DNA of 64,000 nt from a bacterium (GTDB lineage Bacteria > Planctomycetota > Planctomycetia > Planctomycetales > Planctomycetaceae). Below, piece after piece: positions 26,499 through 35,171 of the stretch (position 1 is the stretch's first letter; each line of letters starts with the position of its first letter). The DNA lies in assembly GCA_016125225.1 (NCBI GenBank), contig WGME01000002.1, forward strand, positions 1 through 64,000, read 5' to 3'. Under the pieces are notes generated by a model, which saw only the letters and a program-made list of their open reading frames with translations, had not been told where the DNA came from and did no database searches. The translations under genes and the position numbers were made by a program.

Positions 26499-28127
26499 TT
26501 ATTCGCGAGAGGATGGCATGGTCTCGGGGGAAGACCGGCGTCGTTCGGCATCGCGAAATTTCTGTGCATCGCGCTGGCGATCTTTTTCAATTTCCTTGGC
26601 ATGATCGGCCGTCCAGACCACAAAGCCGACGGCGGCGGCCACCACCACCATCAAAGACAAGGCCAAGCTGATCGCCACTTTGGCATTCAAGCGGTAGCCA
26701 AAGACTTCTTCACCGAGCAGCGTATCGATTTCGCTGCCTTGCATCTTTGTGGCCCGAGTTTGACCACTTTCGTTCCGCACTGTGTCGCGAGTTGATTTCT
26801 TACTCCGGTTGGTCACTGGCGCTTCTGAGAGTTCTTCCGCCTCTTCGACTGGTGCAGGCGGACCACCGATCACTTTCAGGGATGTCAGATCGGGACTGAT
26901 GAGCAACAGATGCAGACATTGCCCGCAACGCGCTCGCTTCCCCCCAAATTGCGGTTTGAGCGGCAGTACCTTACTGCATTCCGGACAGGGAATGCGGCCT
27001 TTGGAAATTGCCCGTGAGACCTTGCCGACGGCCGACGTGGAAGACGGCTGAGCCACTCGCTGTGAACGCTGGGGAGCACGTGGTACCGCCGGTGCAGGTG
27101 GTGCCATGGCCAGCAACAAAGCGTCGGCCAGTTCTTCGCAGGTCTCAAAGCGTTTCTTCTGATTCTTGCTGAGGCCGCGGAATAAGACCTCGGTCACTGC
27201 CGCGGGAAACCCAGGCACATACTGGCTCACTGGGGGGATCTTCATCGACGTCTGGTTGACCATGGTCGCAGAGGCCGTTGGTCCTTCCACCGGCACGCAA
27301 CCCGCGACCATCTCGTAGGCGGTCATGGCCAGCGAGTACTGATCGACACGGCCATCGTGCTCGTGTCCCATCACCAGTTCAGGGGCGACGTAATTCGGCG
27401 TGCCCACCAGAAACCCGGCGGCTGTGAGCGAAGCATCGCGTGACTTGCTGGAAGACGCCGAGGAAACCACTTTCGCTAATCCAAAGTCACTCAGATAGGC
27501 GTTGCCATGCTCGTCGAACAGGATGTTAGCGGGTTTGACATCGCGGTGCAGAAAGCCCTGCTTATGAATAAAATCCAGGGCCTTCGCCATCGCAGGCACC
27601 CAGGATTTCAAGTCTTCTAGAGGTTGAGGATGCGGCTTATCCTGTGCGTCAACCAACCGATCCCGCAGGCTGCCCCCTTGCAGATACTGCATCACGACAT
27701 AAGGCGTATCATGATGCACACCGACATCGTGAATAGTCACAATGTGAGGATGTTTCAACTTCACCAGCGACCGTGTTTCTCGCTGGAACCGCTCGGCAAA
27801 TTCCGGATCGCTCAATGTCGCAGCTGTGGGAACTTTGATCACCACATCGGTTTCCAGCCGATTGTCGTAGGCCAGATAGACGACTCCCATGCTCCCTTCG
27901 CCGAGACGCGACGTCACATGGTACCGACCATCGGACAGCAACTGTCCGCAGAAGTCAGCCGGATCAGCCGTTTCCGATTGTGCTGCTCGCGGTCGACTAC
28001 TAGCCACCGGGCTTTCTCCAGACGCGGAGGACCAATCGGTCAACATCCACGATTCAGCAGGGTTGCAGGCAGGGGTTCCGTAGTCGCGTCGCCAGCAGAG
28101 CCCCAGACTCATGCCGTGACGAACCAC
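26499..28127 (-). CDS. Serine/threonine protein kinase with zinc ribbon and membrane helix
   Basis: Up to 542 residues. The start is uncertain: GTG 28127, ATG 28112 or ATG 28046 are all possible, and the kinase fold begins only at about residue 68. Kinase motifs: LGEGSMGVVYLAYD (P-loop), VVIKV (ATP lysine), FLHRDVKPANILFDEHGN (catalytic loop), DFGLAK, GTPNYVAPE and YSLAMTAYEM. After the kinase domain come a Pro/Ser linker and a CPEC...CGQC zinc ribbon (about residues 390-425) of the type that follows planctomycete kinases, then one membrane helix near the C terminus (VAISLALSLMVVVAAAVGFVVW) with a short basic/acidic outer tail. It is expected to signal from the cytoplasmic face of the membrane. 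No phosphatase or partner gene is adjacent. Confidence 0.9.
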   Translation of the reverse strand: MVRHGMSLGLCWRRDYGTPACNPAESWMLTDWSSASGESPVASSRPRAAQSETADPADFCGQLLSDGRYHVTSRLGEGSMGVVYLAYDNRLETDVVIKVPTAATLSDPEFAERFQRETRSLVKLKHPHIVTIHDVGVHHDTPYVVMQYLQGGSLRDRLVDAQDKPHPQPLEDLKSWVPAMAKALDFIHKQGFLHRDVKPANILFDEHGNAYLSDFGLAKVVSSASSSKSRDASLTAAGFLVGTPNYVAPELVMGHEHDGRVDQYSLAMTAYEMVAGCVPVEGPTASATMVNQTSMKIPPVSQYVPGFPAAVTEVLFRGLSKNQKKRFETCEELADALLLAMAPPAPAVPRAPQRSQRVAQPSSTSAVGKVSRAISKGRIPCPECSKVLPLKPQFGGKRARCGQCLHLLLISPDLTSLKVIGGPPAPVEEAEELSEAPVTNRSKKSTRDTVRNESGQTRATKMQGSEIDTLLGEEVFGYRLNAKVAISLALSLMVVVAAAVGFVVWTADHAKEIEKDRQRDAQKFRDAERRRSSPETMPSSRE

Positions 28128-28301
28128 TTCCGCCTACACCATATGATGCCCGCATTGCAAATCGCAAGGTGGGGTCGTGTGTATATTTCTTAACGAAACC
28201 GTAAATTCACAATGCCCATGTGCACGAGATCGAACCGCAGATCGGTAACAAGAACGAATGCGCAGAGCCATCAATCAGATGGTCAACTGGAACCTCGCCG
28301 G

Positions 28302-29480
28302 TCAACGAGTCGCGGCGGTCACGCGTGTCGCCGTGGAACCCGGCTTCACCATCCGAAATCCCGCATGAAAAGTGCCGGACATCGGGTCGCCCTTCATTCG
28401 CGCTGCAACACGGTAGCCAATGCAGTAGTTGTCACTGCACATGAATGATCCGCCACGCTGCACGCGTTTGGGGATCTGGGGTTCGAGCGGATCAAAGCTC
28501 TGGACCGGACCGGGCGGATTGCGCAAGGGAGACTGTTTGTAGTAGTCGGGCTGATACCAGTCGTAGCACCACTCCCAGATATTGCCCGACATGTCGTACA
28601 GGCCGTAGTCGTTCGGAGGGAACGTTTTGACTGGCGAGGTTCCGGTGAAGCCGTCAATTCCCTGATTCTCCATCGGGAACTCGCCCTGCCAGATGTTGTT
28701 GCGCCATTCTCCGTCGGGGTTCCGATCGTTGCCCCAGGGATATTCGTTGCCGTTCTGTCCGCCGCGGGCCGCGTATTCCCACTCGGCTTCCGTCGGTAAC
28801 CGCCCGCCTCGCCAGCGGCAATAGGCCATCGCATCTTCCCAGGAGACATGCACCACCGGATGGTCGTCTTTGCCTTCGAGATTCGAGTCAGGTCCGCCGG
28901 GATGTTGCCAGCTGGCCCCTTTGACGTACTGCCACACCTGATAAATCCATAGCGGATGATCTTTGGTCAACGTCTTGGGATCGAAGCCAGAATTGAAGCA
29001 GATCGAACCAGCCACGAGATTCTCTTCAGGAATCAGACTCACATCATCCACCTGTCCGACGAACTCTTCGCGCTTGGGAGCTTTCTCGGCAACCGTCACA
29101 TAGCCCGTCGCCTCGACGAACTCGCGAAACTGCTTGTTCGTGACTTCGGTCTCATCCATCCAGAAGCCGTCCACAATCACCTCGTGGACCGGAGCTTCGT
29201 CAGGAAACTTGGGGGAATTGCTTCCCATGACGAACTGCCCGCCGGGGATCCATTTCATCCCGGCAGGTGTCGTTCCCGGTTCTTCGACCAGAATGGGTGA
29301 CTCTGCGGCCACTGTTGTGGTGTCGGAAGTTGGGGCTGCATCTGGTGAGTTGGAGACTGCCACCGGGACAACCGGTTCCGTGGTCGACGCCGACTGCGAA
29401 CCACACCCGATCACCGCCATGATCAAGAGCAGTCCCAGAAGTGTCAGTTGCAGTTTGATGCTTGAAGGATTGTTACACAT
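28302..29480 (-). CDS. Lipoprotein with formylglycine-generating enzyme (SUMF1) domain
   Basis: A 392-residue protein from ATG 29480 (GGGAG 8 bases upstream); a frame open to 29579 was not used. LLLIMAVIGCGSQS is a lipobox, so the protein should be lipid-anchored outside the cytoplasmic membrane. After a Thr/Pro/Ser linker come GMKWIPGGQFVMGSNSPKFPDEAPVHEVIVDGFWMDETEVTN, VSWEDAMAYCRWRGGRLPTEAEWEYAARGG, WGND and GSFMCSDNYCIGYRVAAR, followed by GTFHAGFRMV. C348 and C353 are spaced like the two active-site cysteines of human FGE (C336 and C341), so the sulfatase-activating chemistry is possible. Many members of this fold have lost it, so the retention here is notable. A sulfatase gene lies at 54-55 kb. 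Confidence 0.88.
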   Translation of the reverse strand: MCNNPSSIKLQLTLLGLLLIMAVIGCGSQSASTTEPVVPVAVSNSPDAAPTSDTTTVAAESPILVEEPGTTPAGMKWIPGGQFVMGSNSPKFPDEAPVHEVIVDGFWMDETEVTNKQFREFVEATGYVTVAEKAPKREEFVGQVDDVSLIPEENLVAGSICFNSGFDPKTLTKDHPLWIYQVWQYVKGASWQHPGGPDSNLEGKDDHPVVHVSWEDAMAYCRWRGGRLPTEAEWEYAARGGQNGNEYPWGNDRNPDGEWRNNIWQGEFPMENQGIDGFTGTSPVKTFPPNDYGLYDMSGNIWEWCYDWYQPDYYKQSPLRNPPGPVQSFDPLEPQIPKRVQRGGSFMCSDNYCIGYRVAARMKGDPMSGTFHAGFRMVKPGSTATRVTAATR

Positions 29481-29708
29481 GTTGCTGACTCCCAGTGACT
29501 TCGATCGTAACGTCTGTGGCGGCCGGTGTGAACGGACCCGGTGACAAACCGCCGGCGTAAACGCCTCGTCGCCACACAACTGGTAGTGTTACCTATATCG
29601 TGTTGCTCGCTAAAGGTGATCATTTCTGAGAGCATATTTTCTTGTCTGCATCTCTTCCGGGCAGTTCGCTCGAATCTGCCCTGAGGCTATTTATCACGGG
29701 AATCAACC

Positions 29709-30911
29709 ATGTCTTCTTCGGTCAGATCGGTCCTTGGAGTCGCGTTGTGTGTCGTCACGCTCGCAGTAACCGCGTGGGGCGGTCAACCCAAGCAGCAGTT
29801 GCTGCAAGTCCTGCCTTCTGGCACCGGCATGCTGACTTACCAGGTGAGTAAGCCCGTGTACTATGACGAACAATTCACCTATGAAGTCAAAATACCGGTG
29901 ACAGTGACCAAGACCGTTGTGGTTGATGGGCAGGAGCAAACTGTCGCAGAGACGCAGTACAAAGCTGAAACTAAGACGGGAACACGGAAAGTCTGTAAAT
30001 TCGTTTCGGAACTTGTGTGTCGTCCCGTCGACTTGAAGACGACTAAAGCCTTTGAGACCAATGGCCAACCGATTTCCGCCGCAGCACTCGCCAACCGCTG
30101 TGAGCAACCCACGATGGTGGTGGTCTCCGACAACGACAAGATGATTCCCGAGTACTTTGCCAGTGTCTTCAAGTCCGGCACTGTGGTGCTCGCGTTGCCT
30201 CCCGAACCGATCCCTCAACGCATGATGGCACCCGGTGCGGCCCTCATGCCCGCACCGGCAGTGATGCCAGCCCCGCCGATCGCCAGCGTGACACCACCGG
30301 CCGTTCCACAACCAGCCCAGCCGGTTGCAGCACCTGTTCCGACTCCCGCACCGGATGTAACCCCGGCTCCTGCCGTTACAGCTCCCATCCCCGGAACCAC
30401 GCCCGTTGAGCCGATGACCCCGGCATTACCTTTCACCCCGACACCCGAGTTTGTCTTCCTCAGTCGAGATGGTGCCGACTTGCTCAAGATCCGACAGATG
30501 GTGGAACAGGTTCAGTCCGTGGATGTCACCATGATGATGGGTGAAGGATCACAAGCGGTGGAAAAGGTCATGAAGTCGCAGCAGACTTCGAAGAAGCACA
30601 TCAACACTTCGCTTCCCTGGAAGATCGTCAAGGTCAGTCTGCCCATTGAAGGACTGTTGCCTCAGTCCCGCGCTAAGGAAAAACTGGGACAAGGCGAGAC
30701 TGTCGGTCTGATGTCAATCGATGGCAAAACGGTCGATCCCCTGTGGCTCCAAAATATCAAGCCCGGAGTTCTCATCGTCAGTGGCGTGCGGATTTCTTCT
30801 TCGATGGACATGCCTGCTCCACCGATGATGGCCCCGACTGCGATGCCCCTTCCGATGCCGACCCCAGCGGCCGCACCAGTGGCCCCACCCGCCTTGCCGT
30901 CAACGCCGTAG
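29709..30911 (+). CDS. Exported Pro/Ala/Met-rich protein of unknown function
   Basis: A 400-residue protein with a signal peptide (SSVRSVLGVALCVVTLAVTAWGG). Residues about 30-165 form a compact region (GMLTYQVSKPVYYDEQFTYEVKIPVTVTKTVVVDGQEQTVAETQYKAET, SELVCRPVDLKTTKAFETNGQPI). Residues about 166-245 are a Pro/Ala-rich linker. A second compact region follows (TPEFVFLSRDGADLLKIRQMVEQVQSVDV ... ), ending in a Met/Pro/Ala-rich tail. VPYxEQxTYxV-like repeats occur in planctomycete exported proteins but no characterised family is recognised. It is divergent from the FGE-like lipoprotein gene. Confidence 0.7.
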   Translation: MSSSVRSVLGVALCVVTLAVTAWGGQPKQQLLQVLPSGTGMLTYQVSKPVYYDEQFTYEVKIPVTVTKTVVVDGQEQTVAETQYKAETKTGTRKVCKFVSELVCRPVDLKTTKAFETNGQPISAAALANRCEQPTMVVVSDNDKMIPEYFASVFKSGTVVLALPPEPIPQRMMAPGAALMPAPAVMPAPPIASVTPPAVPQPAQPVAAPVPTPAPDVTPAPAVTAPIPGTTPVEPMTPALPFTPTPEFVFLSRDGADLLKIRQMVEQVQSVDVTMMMGEGSQAVEKVMKSQQTSKKHINTSLPWKIVKVSLPIEGLLPQSRAKEKLGQGETVGLMSIDGKTVDPLWLQNIKPGVLIVSGVRISSSMDMPAPPMMAPTAMPLPMPTPAAAPVAPPALPSTP

Positions 30912-30927
30912 TGAACAATCGCGACCC

Positions 30928-30952
30928 GTAGCACACAGCCTGTTGTGTGCGG
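30928..30952. repeat. Short inverted repeat after the Pro-rich gene
   Basis: gcacaca-gcctgt-tgtgtgc forms a 7-bp stem. The string gtagcacac[a/g]gcctg recurs at 39639-39654, where it overlaps the stop codon of the transglutaminase gene, so it may be a dispersed element. Two copies only are visible. Confidence 0.45.
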
Positions 30953-31159
30953 ATTCGATCGCATAAATCGGGGTTGTCAGCGGCGGAATGAACCCCTACA
31001 ACTCGCGAGCGTTGACCTGCTCATCAATTGATTCCGTCGGAGGTGCCAACCCTTTTGCGAGGGCCTGGATGACCAACAGCGCCCGTCTCTGACGGGGCTG
31101 CATCTCGCCCTATTCGCCTGCGACTCCACCGTCGCAATCCGATGACAGGTCAATGCTTT

Positions 31160-31202
31160 GACCGCGCGGCCCGACCCTTCGGACCCCGCGGTCTTTTCTT
31201 TT
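31160..31202 (+). terminator. Terminator-like hairpin upstream of the TPR/peptidase gene
   Basis: Stem gaccgcg/cgcggtc (31160-31166 with 31187-31193) followed directly by ttttctttt. It lies 250 bases after the preceding gene and only 58 bases before the next start codon, so it either ends the upstream transcript or attenuates the downstream one. Confidence 0.65.
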
Positions 31203-31260
31203 GACTCGCACCCGTTGCAACTTGCCAGCCGCTCAGTTAGAAGCGATAGGAGAGAGTTGC

Positions 31261-34059
31261 ATGGAGCGTTCGATGGGCATCACCACTTTTCTGCTTTCCC
31301 TGGCCTTCTTCACGGCCGATCTCGATGCGATTCACGAGCATCTGGCTCGCGGCCGTTATGCCGAGGCTGAGGAGGCTCTGACGGCACTCACGGCCGAAGA
31401 ACGCCAGTCTCCGGAAGTGGTCGAACTACTAGTCCGTTGGCAGCGAATCACCGGAGCAGATGCCGCCGCTCAGAAAACTTTGGAGGCCGCAAGCCAATCC
31501 GATCCCAGGAATGCATTGTGGCCGACGTATCTGGCACAAATTGCTCTCGATCGGGGGGACATCGCCGCCGCAAAATCATTCCTGGACACCGCACTGAAGC
31601 TCAATTCGGATCTGCCCTTCGCGCGGATGGTGCAGGCTGATTACTGGACCGCCACCGGTGATCTCAAGCAAGCCAGTGAGGGTTACCGCTGGTTTGTGCG
31701 ATACTACAACCGAGCACAACCGACTGATGCTGAAACGTTGATGTTCGTCGCTAATGGGGCGGCTCAGTATGCCCGCTGGAAAAGCGTGTCGCAGATCTTT
31801 GATTTCATCGTGAATACGTTGTGTGTCGACGCCTTGAAAGACGACGCCGATTGCTGGCAGGCGAATGGCTTGGCCGGGGCGCTGTTGCTCGAAAAATATA
31901 ATCGAGCGGAGGGTCTGCCGGAGTTGCAGGCCGCGCTCGCGATCAATCCGCAGGCCACCGAAGTTCACGCGCTACTAGCGGCACAAGCTCTTGATCAGAT
32001 GCAATATGACGATGCGTTGGAACACATTGAACGCGTCCTGGAAATCAACCCACAGCATCAAATAGCACTCCGTCTGAAAGCGGAAACGTATCTGCTGCAG
32101 GGGGAAGCCAAGGAAGCTCAGACATGGCTCAAGCAGGCCCGTGAACGCAACCCCATCGATCAGGAAACGATCGCCCTGGCGGTCTACTTTGAGATCCTGA
32201 AAGGGGACTCGATCACGGCTGACCGTCTGAAAGAAGTGCTCGCATCGTTGGAACACATCGAAGACTGGCAGCCGTCGGAATCACCCGTTGAAAGGCTCAT
32301 TGTCGACCTGGCCAAAGTGAATCCGCACCCCGGTTATTTCCTGCACAAATTGGGCAAGTTATTCGAAGGTCAACGCCGCTTTGCTTATGCCGAAGCCTGT
32401 TATGCCCAGGCCATCGCAACGATGCCACAATTGTCGCAACCGAAGACCGAACTCGGCATGCTCTATTTCCAGGCAGGACGCATTGATGAAGCCCAGAAGC
32501 TGTTGGACGCGGCGTTCCAATCCGATCCGTATCATGTCCGCGTGAGTAACATGCGGAAGGTTCTGAAGGTGCTCGATGGTTATGCCACGATCGCTACGCC
32601 CCATTTTGTGATTCGGGCTGATTCGCAACTCGACAGCGTGCTCGCTAAATACATCGCCGTGGAACTCGAAGACGTTTATGCCGACGTCACGCAGGAATAC
32701 GGCTTCGAACCGCCGCAGCGGACCCAGATCGAGATCTATAACAAATCGAAAGGACTCGGCGGCCACCAGTGGTTCAGTGCCCGCATGGTGGGTTTGCCGT
32801 GGCTGCAGACGATCGGCGCTTCGACCGGCTTGATCATTGCCATGACCTCTCCGGCGGCGACCGAGGAACCGTTCAACTGGGCGCGCGTGGTCCGGCATGA
32901 ATTCGTGCATGTGGTGACCTTGCAGCAGACCGATTTCAACATTCCCCACTGGTTCACGGAAGCGCTCGCCACCCGGGCTGAGGGATACCCGATGCCCGAA
33001 AGTTGGAATGCCCTGCTGCAGAAGCGGGTGGCTGAGGGAAATCTCAAGAATCTCGATAACCTGCATCTCGGGTTTCAACGAGCCGAGTCGCGCGAGGACT
33101 GGGACTTTGCGTACTGTCAAAGCGTGTTGTACGCCGAGTACTTCATCGAACGATTCGGCTCCGACGCTTTGCCAAAACTGCTCAATGCCTATCGTCATAC
33201 CCGTTCGACCGATGTTGCCTTGAGAGAAGCCTACGATGTCGAGAAGGCCGATGTCGAAGCGGGTTACCTCGACTTTCTTAAGCGACGCGTCGCACATTTG
33301 AAAGCCGTGGCTGATGAGCCCGAGATTGATGATGACGAAGTGACCGAGCAATACAAGTCGATGCCCAACGATGTCGCCACGCAGGCGGAGTATGCCATGG
33401 TGTTGCTTCACCGGCGTCAACTCGATGAAGCCGAAGCCCTCGCCGAAAAAGTGCTGATGGCCGACCCGAAACAACCGACCGCCGCGTTGGTGCTGGCACA
33501 GATTCGCATCGTGCAGAAAGAGGAAGAGATCGCGATCGACATTCTCGAAAACGCCTATGACCCCGAACAACCGCACCGCAAACTCTGGATGCTGCTCGGC
33601 AAGCTGCAACTGAAGCATGACCAGGCAAAGTCCGCGTTGCAGTTGTTCCTGAAATCCGAAGAGGCTTTCCCGGACGATCCCCAATGGTTACGAGGCTTGG
33701 CTCAAGCCGCCGCAGCTCTCGATGAAACAGCGACCTTGAAAGAGACACTGGAACGCATCGCCAAAATTGATGCCGAGTCGGTCGCCGAACGATTGCAACG
33801 GGCGGAAATCGCTCTGGAAGACCACGACTATGCGAATGCCGTGAAGTATGCCCATCTGGCATTACAGGTGGATGTGCTTAATGTCGCGATCCATCGCACT
33901 TTGGCTCGGGGGTATGTGGGCCTGGAAAACTACGCCGCAGCGATCCCCGAATACGAGGTGGCATTGTCTCTCAAACCCGGCGATGAGGAACTGCAGCAGG
34001 AACTGGAGGCCATTCAGAACGAAGCCCCGTCGTCAAAAAAATCCTCTGCACAGAATTGA
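31261..34059 (+). CDS. TPR-repeat protein with gluzincin (HExxH) peptidase-like domain
   Basis: A 932-residue protein from ATG 31261, with GGAGAG 6 bases upstream; a TTG frame open to 31201 was rejected. The start is hydrophobic (MGITTFLLSLAFFTADLDA) and may be a signal sequence. TPR-like helical repeats fill residues about 25-430 (EHLARGRYAEAEEALTALT; DDALEHIERVLEINPQHQIAL; YAEACYAQAIATMPQLSQPKTELGML) and about 680-925. Between them a peptidase-like domain has HEFVH (546-550) and a glutamate at 567 in WFTEALA, the zinc ligands and catalytic Glu of gluzincins. It is probably a periplasmic zinc peptidase or a peptidase-derived scaffold; substrate unknown. The exported hydrolase gene follows 49 bases later. 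Confidence 0.82.
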   Translation: MERSMGITTFLLSLAFFTADLDAIHEHLARGRYAEAEEALTALTAEERQSPEVVELLVRWQRITGADAAAQKTLEAASQSDPRNALWPTYLAQIALDRGDIAAAKSFLDTALKLNSDLPFARMVQADYWTATGDLKQASEGYRWFVRYYNRAQPTDAETLMFVANGAAQYARWKSVSQIFDFIVNTLCVDALKDDADCWQANGLAGALLLEKYNRAEGLPELQAALAINPQATEVHALLAAQALDQMQYDDALEHIERVLEINPQHQIALRLKAETYLLQGEAKEAQTWLKQARERNPIDQETIALAVYFEILKGDSITADRLKEVLASLEHIEDWQPSESPVERLIVDLAKVNPHPGYFLHKLGKLFEGQRRFAYAEACYAQAIATMPQLSQPKTELGMLYFQAGRIDEAQKLLDAAFQSDPYHVRVSNMRKVLKVLDGYATIATPHFVIRADSQLDSVLAKYIAVELEDVYADVTQEYGFEPPQRTQIEIYNKSKGLGGHQWFSARMVGLPWLQTIGASTGLIIAMTSPAATEEPFNWARVVRHEFVHVVTLQQTDFNIPHWFTEALATRAEGYPMPESWNALLQKRVAEGNLKNLDNLHLGFQRAESREDWDFAYCQSVLYAEYFIERFGSDALPKLLNAYRHTRSTDVALREAYDVEKADVEAGYLDFLKRRVAHLKAVADEPEIDDDEVTEQYKSMPNDVATQAEYAMVLLHRRQLDEAEALAEKVLMADPKQPTAALVLAQIRIVQKEEEIAIDILENAYDPEQPHRKLWMLLGKLQLKHDQAKSALQLFLKSEEAFPDDPQWLRGLAQAAAALDETATLKETLERIAKIDAESVAERLQRAEIALEDHDYANAVKYAHLALQVDVLNVAIHRTLARGYVGLENYAAAIPEYEVALSLKPGDEELQQELEAIQNEAPSSKKSSAQN

Positions 34060-34108
34060 TCGGGCACCATAGAATAACCGCTGCTCATGTTCCGTCAGGG
34101 AGTTTGTG

Positions 34109-35143
34109 ATGCGGCGATATGGATGGGCTGTGCTCCTCAGCAGCTTTTCAGCGGTGGTGAGCTGGGCGGACGAACCGCCGGGCCGTTTCTCGTTTTCTCT
34201 ACCAGATCCCAATGCTTTACGCTCATCGCTCCACGAGCGACTCCGGGAAGACTTTGAAATGCAGACGCTCGGCGGCCGTCAATTCTGGGGCGATGTGCAG
34301 TATTTTCATGGCTACCACATTCAGCAAAACGTCTTCACCGGACATTACCGATTGCTCGATGAACACGACTGGCGGCACGCTACAGGAACACTGGAAGAAT
34401 GCCGCCAGAAGCTTGATCAACTCAGCAACGAGAAGAAACTCCCCGCGATGTCGGGACGGGTCGTGATCCTGCTGCACGGTATCATACGGTCGTCGAAGTC
34501 ATTGCATGTTATGGCCGACCAGTTGCGTGAAGAAGGATACACGGTCTTTCCGATGGAATACCCCAGCACACAGATCAGTATTCCGGACGCCGCCGATTAT
34601 TTGAACTCGATCATTGAACACACCGATGGCGTGGAGGAGTTGTACCTCGTGGGACATAGCATGGGGGGGCTGGTGATTCGTGCCTGGTTCGCCAGCTATG
34701 AAGACCCGCGAGTGAAACGGGTCGTGATGCTCGGCACTCCAAACTATGGGGCCGAGATGGCCGATCATCTGAAACGGAATCTGCTGTTCCGTACGGTCTT
34801 CGGCCCCGCCGGTCGTCAGCTAGTCACCGATGACGCCGGTCTGATTCCCACCTTGCCGATTCCGCCGTGCGAGTTCGCCGTGATCGCCGGAGCACGCGGC
34901 AAATCCGGCGGCTGGAACCCCCTCATTCCCGGAGACGACGATGGCACGGTCACGGTGGCCAGTGCGCGGTTGCTGGGGGCCAGCGATTTTGCAACCGTGA
35001 AACTGCTGCATCATGCGCTGTTGGGGAATCGGGATGTCAGCACACAGGTGGCACGGTTTCTGAAAACCGGTTGCCTGCGGGAAGACGGGGTGAAGCAACC
35101 GGTGGTCGACAAGGAGGAAGTCGGAAGTGAGAAGGCGGAGTAA
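34109..35143 (+). CDS. Exported alpha/beta hydrolase (triacylglycerol-lipase-like)
   Basis: A 344-residue protein. ATG 34109 (GGGAG 6 bases upstream) is preferred over GTG 34106. The N terminus (MRRYGWAVLLSSFSAVVSWA) is a signal peptide. VVILLHGIIRSSKSLHVMADQL carries the oxyanion region and LVGHSMGGLVIRAWF the nucleophile elbow, with S184 as nucleophile. MLGTPNYGAEMAD is typical of lipase/PGAP1-like enzymes; the histidine is expected in LLHHALLGNRDV near the end, and the acidic residue in GDDDGTV. It probably cleaves an ester in the periplasm or on the surface. It is 49 bases downstream of the TPR/peptidase gene and may be in its operon. Confidence 0.87.
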   Translation: MRRYGWAVLLSSFSAVVSWADEPPGRFSFSLPDPNALRSSLHERLREDFEMQTLGGRQFWGDVQYFHGYHIQQNVFTGHYRLLDEHDWRHATGTLEECRQKLDQLSNEKKLPAMSGRVVILLHGIIRSSKSLHVMADQLREEGYTVFPMEYPSTQISIPDAADYLNSIIEHTDGVEELYLVGHSMGGLVIRAWFASYEDPRVKRVVMLGTPNYGAEMADHLKRNLLFRTVFGPAGRQLVTDDAGLIPTLPIPPCEFAVIAGARGKSGGWNPLIPGDDDGTVTVASARLLGASDFATVKLLHHALLGNRDVSTQVARFLKTGCLREDGVKQPVVDKEEVGSEKAE

Positions 35144-35171
35144 ATACTACTCCCCCTTCCGCGTTCCCCCT

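Larger units (their letters stand above)
30912..31260. other. Intergenic region with two hairpins
   Basis: About 350 bases between the Pro-rich protein gene and the TPR/peptidase gene. It holds a small hairpin at 30931-30950 (gcacaca/tgtgtgc) and a terminator-like hairpin at 31160-31202. No coding sequence is convincing. Confidence 0.5.

Noticed and set aside
32359-33684. 441-codon minus-strand open frame under the TPR/peptidase gene
   Set aside because: Mirror of a GC-biased coding sequence; no homologous features and no ribosome binding site. The plus frame has TPR repeats and HExxH.
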